Positions 55,214-64,000 of a DNA stretch of 64,000 nucleotides are shown here, in pieces. The notes under the pieces are model-generated. The model was given only the letters and a program-made list of their open reading frames with translations, made no database searches and was not told where the DNA came from. The stretch comes from Asterella californica (Eukaryota; Streptophyta; Marchantiopsida; Marchantiales; Aytoniaceae). Position 1 is the stretch's first letter. Each line of letters opens with the position of its first letter. A program made the translations under genes and the position numbers. The stretch lies in NCBI GenBank assembly GCA_036924285.1, contig JAYKYS010000018.1, positions 4,402,001 to 4,466,000 on the forward strand. The letters are read 5' to 3'.

Positions 55214-57861
55214 AGACTAGCGCCGTCCAGCCAGGGCGCGGGTCTATGGTTGAAGGATACGGCATGCAATTCTTTATGAGTACATTATGTGAGAAGACTT
55301 GTTGCATTGGGAATATAGAAACTGCGAATTGTATACTTCGACAGCACCTTTTTGTGGCATATATTTGACGGGGTTCTTGTTCTCATGCAGAGAGAGAAGC
55401 GGAAGAGGATCTTAATGAGCAAAGTCAAGTTTCCTTCATCTTGAGTTTAGCTCAAAATGACCCCAGAATCTCTAGCAGGTATGTCTGCTTGGTTGCGAGC
55501 ATCGTAGGTAAATTCTTTAGAAAGTGGTAGATTGGAGGACGATGATATCACCTCAGCTAATATTTACTTCCATCTACCTCTCAGGACTATTGATCGTGTT
55601 AAACGCCGCCTGCGTGAGTGATGGCTAAAAGAACCAGCCAACCAACTCTTTCTACGCCAAAAGTCTTTTCACAACCGGTCCGAGTCAACAACTAGCACCT
55701 GAGAAGTACATTGTATATCCTATCAAGACTTTCAAGGTGGACCACCAGTGACCATATGAGCTGATCTTTGGATCTATGAGAATTACTAGGTAAGGCAGTC
55801 TTTTCTAACCTGAACTCCTGTGGTAGGTATGTTTCTATCTTCTCATCACCAACAATCGAGTCTAAAGGATGTAGAAGCTAGTACATACTACGAATTTTGT
55901 AAAAAAACATCTTCGCAACATTCTATAATGTTGCAGTGCTATTTGAACAGGGTGGTCCTACTTGTGCTTTGGATCTTCTCAATTCCCTCGCATTTCTAGA
56001 GCAATCTATAAGTACAAGACCTGAAGAAGTGTGTCCTCTACTGTAACAATAATTTGCTCTAGCGAACAACAACAGCAAAGCTCCTTTTGGAATCTGGGTC
56101 TTCTGCACTTGCACTGTTTGAATTCATGAATGATCAAGCCCAGTACTCATCGTATAGATGCAGTCAGGTATCCCAGGGTCCTGTTACAAGTGGAAGTAAC
56201 AATGCATCGGGTGCAGGAACATGAAGATAACTTCCCCGACAAGCTTTGGAGAAGGAATCGGACATCAAGCTGTTATCGTCAGCCGTGTTTCTCGAGAAGA
56301 CTGCATCAGGGCAACATGGTGAAAAAATGCAGTCCAAATGATGGTAGTCCGGAGTTCCTGAACTACTAGTCCTTGTTTGTCCCTTCTATTGCTCAATTAT
56401 GCGCTCATATTATGTCGACTCTGAACATCTGCAAGCTTCTGCGTCCCTAATATGATGGACAAACAGAGTGGACAGTGCAGTATGAACTGGGTTCCAAAGT
56501 GTAGTGGTAGGAAGTGATCAAAATGGAGCCCACTTTCTTTAGGCTTGGGTCGGTTTACAGAGCACTAGTGCATCTGATGTCAGGCATAACCGTGTATTCG
56601 ACGGAAGATAATACCGAATCGTATGAAAGAAGCGACAGATCTCATCCTTAGCATGTTGTCTGTCAACCGTGCTTCCCGTCGTTATGAAGCTTCAGCCTCC
56701 TTTTTTTATTCTTCTGCTTCTGTTCCGTCTGGTTTACTCTGAGCACACCGTAACATAGACGATGCCTAGCTTAAGCTGGTTCTGTGGTCTCGAACACGAG
56801 TATGCTTGTGTTGCACTTTCAGTCGTGCCCACCTGAACAGGCCTGGTGGTCGGAAACTGATAAGAAGTGAAGGAAACCCAGCTCATGCTACTTTACCTGA
56901 TGGACTTCGTTCTCGACAGCATTGGTGTCCGTCAGATAGCGAGATAGCAGTCAGAAGGACCAGCACTGGTTCCCTGTATCTTCCTCTTTCCATCTAGCTT
57001 ACCTACTGTCATCCCTCCCAGTCTGCAGCTTTTGAGCTGTTCTGGTATTCCAGAAGGGAAAGGTCGAGTATGGCACGCCAGGAAGTCTTCGTGCTGTACC
57101 TAATAAGGACCACCGTAGCGTGAAGGTCGAAACTGGGAGAAGAAGACACTGCACTACAGACGCCGAGCTGGTAGTAGTGTTCGACCGGTCACATGCGAAC
57201 GGTGTACAGCTGATACACCGTTCATGGGCCTACGCTTTTGGTGGAAGTATCAACGTTTGTATAGGTAGATGCCCACAGATTGTGATACACAGATTATCTG
57301 ACACCGATTGGGTCAGATCAACTCCCCCGCATAGCGCAAAGTTTTGTCCTCTTTGTTTATTCAAGGGCATAAAGTTCAAGAGGTCGATCATTTGTGTATC
57401 ATAAGATGGCTCATAAATCATGCGGAGTCCACACACGTGTCCAACTTGTTTGGAGCCAGGAGTGACGCAGCCTCGAGTAAACTTTCAGTGGTAACTCCGT
57501 GTAGTGGAAGTTAGTTGTTAGGGGCATCACTTTCGAGCTGTACCCAAGCCCTCAGTGACGAGCTCAGTCCATGGATAGTGTCAGACGAAAGTTTCTGTAA
57601 TGAAGTGGATGACCGTGCTCTCAAGGCCCATACTGGCGGCTCATGCTCTCTATCTGTTTCCGAGCTTGTAACACAGAAAAGTGGAGCGCAAAGCAAAAGA
57701 GATCAAACCAGCATTATGTGTCTACCGTAGCCTGTTTGCCTTTTTTTTGTTTGGTTTTGTTTTGAGGCCTCTTTTCGCTGTGGGGCTTTCTGCAGCCGTA
57801 TGTTGCTGTCTTTGCACAGCATGAGTCACCCCGCCAGGAGGACTCGACCCCCCATCGCCCG

Positions 57862-57923
57862 GGCTACAGGTGGATGGGGTAGCCAACAAGCTATTGCTTG
57901 TTGGCTACCCCTATGGCTACAGG
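57862..57923. repeat. perfect 16-bp hairpin between 9-bp direct repeats
   Basis: Arms 57876-57891 and 57896-57911 are perfectly complementary with a 4-nt loop (GGGGTAGCC ... GGCTACCCC). The direct repeat GGCTACAGG lies at 57862-57870 and 57915-57923, as if a small hairpin sequence had been inserted with a target duplication. Confidence 0.9.
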
Positions 57924-58736
57924 AGTACATCTCGCGCTAATTAACTTTATATGGTACTTCCACTTCCAATCTTGCAGCGTCTTTTAACGTCATTGCTGTC
58001 TGCTGTGTCGTATGAGTTGTACCAGACATGAACTGAAGCAAAGGATCTCACTGTGTGTTCTTCAGGTACTGAAATGAGCCACATCCGCTCCTTCCTCCCC
58101 TAAACGGTGCTTTCTGAGTTGTTGGTTCTCTGATCAAGCGAATGAGTCAACTTGTTGATCGATCCAAGTATATCAAGATTGTTTGGGAGTAAAATAACGT
58201 TCTGTAGGGGAAGTTCCACTAAGGTGTCAGTCTTAACCACAGCGGGGAGAGACGGCCGGCGTTTCGCTGAAGATCTCCACCGTGAACCAATTCGACTCCA
58301 TTCAGAAAACGAGTAATGGAGAATATGTCAGTTCCTTTAATAACCCTAAAGCGGATGTCGGCTGCTGAACAAGTAAGTAGGAACACTATGATCCAGTCTA
58401 GATCGTGACCTTTTCTTGGTGTGTTTATAGCCTTTACCTTTTTCCCTCTTTGAGTGCCGGGCCTGTTAGGCTCCCAGCTCCGGAACCGGTCAAGGCAGGA
58501 GCTGCAGGCCTCTGGAGGCCGTCGAAGGGATCCGCAGGTTCGAACCCCCGTGTCACTTGAGTGGAAAAACTCAAATGCTACATCCCCATCCATCTAAGCC
58601 GAAAACGTCCCGCAGGGTCGCAGCCCTGCTTACGTCAGACTGTCATGGGTCGAGTCCTGTGGCGGGCAGGAATCGGCTCAGTGAAAGGGCAAGACCGCAC
58701 CATGCTTTTTGGAGACGGTTTCTTGCTCTCGCATGA

Positions 58737-58885
58737 CTTGAGGATCGGTAATAAGAGGGCCATTGCACTACTGGAGTTCAGTTATTTCTTTTCAGCTGAT
58801 CCGGACTGTCTCTTGAGGATCGTTAGTAGGAGGGTCAGTGCACTGTGATGAGGTTTTTCCTTTCAGCTGATCTGGACTCTCTCCA
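58737..58885. repeat. ~75-bp tandem duplication
   Basis: Two imperfect units share 'cttgaggatcg', 'gagggncantgcact' and 'tttcagctgatc'. Starts at 58737 and 58812. Confidence 0.8.
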
Positions 58886-59809
58886 CAGTTTCAGCAAAAC
58901 TCTCTGTGTATATCTCTGTTGTTTTTGCCTTAGTAGTTTTTTGGACTCGCACGTCTCTTGCTCTGATAATAATGATCGGGTTTTATGAAGAGGGGAATTC
59001 TAAACCTAAAAACTGAACTAAATGCTATGCAATTGTTTATTATCACAAGAAACTACGATAAACCAATAACCCATATGTGAAAAACACATATGGACTCACA
59101 GTTTTTGGAGCACTAGTTTTTTCAGAAAAAACTAAACTCAAGTTTGGTGCGGTTATGGCCTAAGCGTCCTATCGCAAGGCATGTTTGTGCAATCGATGCA
59201 TGACCTAGTTGGTTAACCAAAACATCGTGAATCAAATACCCTACTATACCCCTCTTACAGGGATGATAAAGAAAACCACAGTTTATGGGAACGAACAGTT
59301 TGTGGTATTCAAAAGACACCTAAACTCTACACTCTTTGCCGTACTTGATATCATACACACAAATTTCACAAACTGGAAAAAGAAGCAAATAGAAACGAAA
59401 CAGCTATTAAGATCAAAGAAAGTAGCAAATCGATTACAACGTAGATGCAAAATCCGTAAACCAAGAACCACACTTTTCACTTGGAACTGTAAACTAAAAT
59501 GATATGAGTTCTAATATCCAATATTTATTCCGTTTCTGAAATAAGAGGTCAACTTTGCAGTTTTCCGTAAGACTGTTGGTCCTGAATTTTCAATGAGAGT
59601 TCTGCTGAATCTGCTCGTTCACTTCTTTCGTCAATTCTCTCATAAATCTCATTCACAAAATCGCTTTCTAACATTCAAAGACGGTTTCAAGATTTCAGTT
59701 AAATATTATCAGCGGACGATGATAAATGTAGTAAAAGTTAGTTTTCCTTGTACTTTAGTATCGCAAAAACACTTTCATTCTATTATGTTTTACTCTTACT
59801 TCAGAAATT

Positions 59810-60167
59810 GGCTTGATCATACCCCCAGTAGGTTCTGTGAGCTTCATCGTACCCCTCTTAACGTTTGGTTGCTTGATCATACCGGTGACGGGTTATTCAC
59901 AGGAGAACCAGTCATTTTATTTTTTGGTTCATCATTTTAGTATTTTCAACCTTGACAAAATATCACTGTAAGTCAAAATATTTAACATTAAAGACAAGTT
60001 AGACTATCCATATTCTCATTCCTTTAATATGTATAGTCTCACATATGAGTAACATCACAAAGTGACTGGTTTTACAGGCAATAGCCAGTCAGGGGTGTGA
60101 TTAAGCCATACATCGTTAAGAAGGGTATGTTCAAGCTCACAGAACCTATTGAGGGTGTGATCAAGCC
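59810..60167 (-). mobile_element. MITE with long inverted repeats, copy 2
   Basis: 358 bp, ends GGCTTGATC and GATCAAGCC, flanked by AATT at 59806-59809 and 60168-60171. Its central region matches the copy at 33850 in reverse complement. Nearly identical length (357 and 358 bp) and the same target duplication indicate a real mobile family. The source transposase is not in this window. Confidence 0.88.
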
Positions 60168-60171
60168 AATT

Positions 60172-61035
60172 AGCCACTCTTACTTAGTATAAACTTAGTA
60201 AACTCACACTAATTGTGGATTCGCACTGATTAAGTATAGACACTAAATACACACTGACATGTACTACAATGTAATTTCATAACCATGGCCGGATTAAGGC
60301 CCAATCGCACATAGATTTTCACTACTAGTTTAACATTAGTTTTTTTTCTGAATCCGGAGCATATTTACAAGCTTGGAATAAAAAGATTTTTCACTCCACA
60401 AACTTGGGGTTGATGTTGTGACCGAACCATGGTCTAGGTTTTATATGGGTGAAAACAAAGTTTTCACTATTGTACTTTTACTTTCACAGAAGTCAACAGT
60501 GAAAAAGTCAACATAGAAACAGTAATATGACATGTGTCAACATAGAAAACAAACTGCTTTTCAAAATAAATATTTTTTCATTTAACTTTTATTTCCCAAA
60601 AGAGTCAATAGATAATATTCATATGTCAGTATAGAAACAAAACAACTCCTAAAAACCCTTAAGAAATACCCAGAGGACACTCTAGGAATCAGTTAATTTT
60701 CAAAATATTCTGTAATCCTGTTTATTGAGAACCCTATAAACTGATATGTGCGATTGCTAATCTTATTACCGAACCTAGGTTTGGGTAAAAGACTGTGCGG
60801 AAAAACCCATGCGTAAGTAAATGGGCCTAAGTAAATGCTGTAGTGCAAGTGAATTTGCCTCAGCAACAGTGAGCGAGAGACGAGCAGACAACGAGAGCGG
60901 AGAAACGTAGTGCACTGTGCACTGTTCCACGCAGTCTATTTTCCACGCAGTCCAAAGACCGTGGGTAATCCAACCACAGACCATGGGACCGGCTACTGTA
61001 CCGGTATACGTTGAAACTGTGTCTAGCGAAAACGG
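60172..61035. other. spacer before the LINE 3' end
   Basis: AT-rich, no gene recognised. The target duplication of the LINE should lie just below 61036, but its partner is outside the window. Confidence 0.4.
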
Positions 61036-61648
61036 TTTTTTTTTTTTTTTTTTGTTTTTTTTTTGTTTTTTTTTTAAATTGTAAACCGGCAGAGGCCGGG
61101 AGAAATTTATTTGCCAGGGCTCGCAGAGGTGCCCCCTCTTGCCAGCCCCGTGACTAGGCGAAAAAGCCCAATTGGTACAGTGGTGTTCGAGTTTACCGAC
61201 CTCCGTCCTATCCTGTTGGCTATCGTCATCCTCTCTGCAGTTCTGTCTGCCTCTCTTCGGATAAGCTTTGTCACCAGCATCATGATGACCCGACTGATCT
61301 CTCGTGTGTCTGCGCACCGGAATCACGAGATTCAACCTCCAATTCACGTCGATGCTGCTGCGGCCCTCAATCTCGTGCTTCGATCGCTCCTTCTTGTTGC
61401 CGTGCCTTTCGCTTTGGTTCGCGCGGTTTCTACTCTCATGCAAATTCCTGATCTTATCATTCTCCTCCCTGTGAGAGCAAGGTTTCTCGCGCAGGTTCTT
61501 TCGCTCCGCGCTCGTCTTGGTGTTCTGCCTCCTAACGACGTTCATCTTCTCCTCGTTCCTGTCTCTCCAGGAGTACGCGGGATCTTCCGTCGCAGTTTTG
61601 CTTTTCACTCTCGTTCCCTCCTTCTGATGTCTTTTCGTGTGGTTCATG

Positions 61649-62290
61649 CTAACCTTCTTCAAAATCCGGTCTGACTTCAGTCAAATTCTCTTGTGAAGAA
61701 TTTTCCGTTTGGTTCTCCTCTCTTTGTCTCAGAATTCTGTTTGCTTGTCCCGTCGTCTCGTTCAAGACATTAATCTCCTGACTCGCTGTATCGTTCTGTC
61801 TGTTCGTCAGGTTTCTTCTTCCAGTATCCCGGATGGTTTCGATTTGGGCTTGGAAGAAGGCAGTGTAGAATCTTTGTCTGATTTTCTCGATGGTCACCCT
61901 AGCAGACACCAGCTTCGTCCTTCCCTTCTCTGACAGGTTCTTTTCTTCCGACATCGCCTCAATCGTGGTGTTCACATTCTTGAGGATCACCTGTATCGGT
62001 ATGTCTTTGGCTCTCTCGTGGAAGACCACCTCGTTCCTCTCCTTCCATATGGTATGTAAGATTTCCATCGTTCCAATCTGTTTCACTATTTGCCCTTGCT
62101 TGAAGGCATCGTCGATCGTTTCCATTAGCGTTGCTGGTTGCGTTGTCTGCAGTACCACCCCTCTCGCCAGGAGAAACCATTGATCCCACTTAACCTTCGC
62201 GTGCACGCAGTGCCAGAAGCCGTGCGCGAGGGTTTCAGTTCCTTCTCCGCACCGGTTGCAGCTCCCATTCCCTTTCCTCATTTTCACCAT
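61649..62290 (-). pseudogene. LINE ORF2 C-terminal zinc-binding region
   Basis: Begins with the zf-RVT type motif CNRCGEGTETLAHGFWHC (CxxC ... HxxxxC), usual near the C-terminus of plant LINE ORF2 proteins. A charged, Gln/Asn-rich tail ends at 61649. It is out of frame with the part before it by one base near 62290. Confidence 0.85.
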
Positions 62291-62390
62291 ACCTCACCCC
62301 GGTAGGAAATCCTTGTTGTAGCAATTTCCAGAGCCAGAACTTTTCCTTCTGTGGTATATCTGCCTTCCATACTTTCTTCCATCTGTGGAC

Positions 62391-63107
62391 TCACTTTTTT
62401 TCTGTGTCTTCTCTCTCCCATTTTAGGTTGAGCCGCGAGGTCTTCGTCTCTTCCACCGACAGTAGCCTCCTCCAGTCCTTCATTTGTAGCTCCCAGCCAT
62501 AGACCTTGACTCTGCCAGTGTCCCAGTTCCATCCGCTCCCTTCTTGTAGCGGTTTGCTCCCTTGTGTTATGATCAACCCTTCCACCCATTGCGTCTCAGT
62601 TACCTCTTGTCCTAGGTGAGGGTTCCCTCTTCCGGTAGTATTGGCTTGCCAGGTCTGGTACTCACCAATTTTCTCCTTGTTGAATCTTTTCGCCAGTCGC
62701 TTGATCTCCTTGGCTGCTTCTGCACTTAAGACTCCTTCTCCTTCTGCTAAGCACGTTATTTGCAGAACCGGTCTATCATAGTCCACTACCTCTTTCGTAA
62801 AATCTATATGGAGCTTGCTTTTCAGTTCACACCATACGCTCCGCAGGGTATTATACGTTTGCGCCCTCGGCACCTTGGCAGGCACCGTGATAAGCCAGCT
62901 TTCTTGTGGACTCCAGGCTTTTCTCTCTTTCTTCCATCTGCCTGCCTTAACGTTCCCTCTTGCCATTTGCTCCGCGATCTTAATCCAATCTTCCTCCTTA
63001 CTCTGTATGAATCTCATGCAGTGTCTTGCTTTCAGGGCTTTCTGTTGGAGACCGAAGGCAATCAACCCTACACCTCCCTCTTGTTTCCTCTTCTTGAACT
63101 CCCCCAT
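62391..63107 (-). pseudogene. LINE ORF2 connecting region
   Basis: About 238 residues between RT and the zinc domain, including KQEGGVGLIAFGLQQKALKA, the family's 'GG-L-I-N--A-KA' block. A frameshift near 63100 separates it from the RT. A stop at 62391 cuts it just before the segment with KEKFWLWKLLQQGFPTG, which continues in the same frame. Confidence 0.85.
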
Positions 63108-63958
63108 GCTATCATCGGTATTTTGTTTTGACCTTCTTTATTTCTTCCCCATATGAAGTTTCTACAGAGTCTCTCCATCGCTTCAGTAGTTGCTCTCCGG
63201 AACGTGAGACATGTAAGAATGTGAGTAGGGATCGACATCAATACATGTTTCACCACCACAACCTTCCCAGCCATCGGTAATAGTCTGTATATCCAATTGC
63301 TCAGCTTCTTGCTCATTTTCCGTAGCACATATTGCGCTTGATCCTCCTCTGTTACTTTCCAGCCTATCGGGTACCCTAGATATCTTATGACTTCTCTCTC
63401 CTTCGCAACATGACAACCTGTCTGCTCCATCCAATCTGGTATGCTGTCCATCGCTATTGGTATGATGGTTGATTTCCCCACATTCAGCTTCGCCCCAGAT
63501 ATTTGCTCATACTCCGCTATTACTTCTTGCAGGTTTTTGAAGTTCCTCAGCGAAGCTTCTAGGCTTATTCCGGTGTCATCCGCGAATAATTGATGTAGCA
63601 GCGTTGTCTGTTCCTCGTTTCGAAGTTGTATCCCACTGATTTTCCCCTCCTGCTCAGCTTCATCCAGTAAACACATTAGCGGTTGCGTGGCTAGCGCAAA
63701 GAGTAACGGAGCTAAGGGACAGCCCTGACGAACCCCTCTTTGGAGCTCTATGTCTTGTGTGAACTGCCCATTGGCGTGTACCTTCGAAGTAGCCCCTTCC
63801 ACTAGTCCTTTCGTCAGCTGTATAAACTTTCTATCGATGTGCATAGCCTCCATTGTTTCCCATAGGTACGTATGGTTAACCCTATCGTATGCCTTCTCGA
63901 AATCCAACTTAACAAACATGGCCGGTGTGTTAGTGCTTTCTGCCCACTCCTTTCCCAA
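63068..63958 (-). pseudogene. LINE reverse transcriptase
   Basis: About 296 residues of the palm and thumb: VKLDFEKAYDRVNH (motif A), GVRQGCPLAPLLFALA (motif B), LFADDTGI (catalytic FADD, motif C), LNVGKSTI and IRYLGYPIG (motifs D-E). This is the L1 pattern. The endonuclease domain expected upstream lies beyond the right edge of the window. Confidence 0.93.
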
Positions 63959-64000
63959 GCTGAACGCAAGTAGGTTATTTGCTATGTACCTTCCTTTGAT

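Larger units (their letters stand above)
55214..59809. other. long intergenic stretch
   Basis: 3' flank of the preceding gene, then spacer. Short frames (56130, 56806, 57120, 58561, 59209) are unrecognised. A 'ggttcgaaccc' word at about 58541 resembles a pol III B box, without a tRNA fold. See also the hairpin at 57876 and the tandem duplication at 58737. Confidence 0.5.
61036..64000 (-). mobile_element. decayed L1-type LINE, 3' part
   Basis: Non-LTR retrotransposon on the minus strand. It runs off the right window edge at its 5' side and ends at 61036-61075 in a poly(A) tract (poly-T on the plus strand) broken by two other bases. It contains reverse transcriptase, a connecting region, a C-terminal zinc-knuckle domain and a ~600-bp 3' region. 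A GC-rich hairpin-forming CCGG ... CCGG stretch lies just before the tail. Two frameshifts and a stop make it inactive. Confidence 0.92.

Noticed and set aside
58485..58560. tRNA-like stretch with a GGTTCGAACCC box
   Set aside because: No acceptor or anticodon stem could be paired; at most a pol III-derived relic.
61111..61674. 187-codon plus-strand frame with hydrophobic stretches
   Set aside because: Lies antisense to the LINE 3' region; its composition follows from the opposite charged frame.

Overview
The window is nuclear DNA of a land plant. Genes are rich in introns, spacing is wide and AT-rich, and transposons of several classes fill the gaps. The protein families (plant-type CNOT10, a SAM plus peroxiredoxin-like protein, a chromodomain Ty3 retrotransposon, Helitron and HUH-transposon relics) fit a bryophyte, most likely a moss. 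The taxonomic placement is inference only.

Layout. 1-3158: gene-free sequence with an LTR-like relic. 3159-10786: a complete but inactivated Ty3/gypsy chromovirus on the minus strand, with two ~1.1-kb LTRs, a TCATT target duplication, a PBS for initiator tRNA-Met, and a gag-pol broken by stops and frameshifts. 11796-17196 (+): six-exon gene for CCR4-NOT subunit 10. 20047-21300 (-), 28431-29673 (+) and 46323-48505 (+): three diverged copies of a two-ORF element whose second ORF is a single-tyrosine HUH (Rep-like) endonuclease, best described as Replitron-like. 22080-23490 (+): decayed Helitron relic of the endonuclease-bearing (Helentron) type. 24490-27401: tandem and hairpin-rich repeats. 37415-39557 (+): five-exon gene for a SAM-domain protein fused to a peroxiredoxin-like 2 domain. 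49633-51016 (-): two-exon gene resembling plant Mal d 1-associated proteins. 52030-55213 (+): one or two plant genes I do not recognise, divergent from the preceding gene. 61036-64000 (-): 3' part of a decayed L1-type LINE ending in a poly(A) tract.

Smaller mobile elements were resolved by comparing copies. A ~357-bp inverted-repeat MITE with AATT target duplications occurs at 33850 and 59810, with worn relatives at 44446 and 30990. A second short family with TAGGGG-GTCAAAG ends occurs as an adjacent pair at 43322-43992.

The host genes have unrelated housekeeping roles (mRNA deadenylation, probable redox function) and do not form a cluster. The most distinctive content is the HUH element family. 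All three copies share a Cys/His-bearing ORF1 followed by the nuclease ORF in the +1 frame, with the nuclease start at the ORF1 stop. Only the copy at 46-48 kb keeps both catalytic motifs in an open frame.
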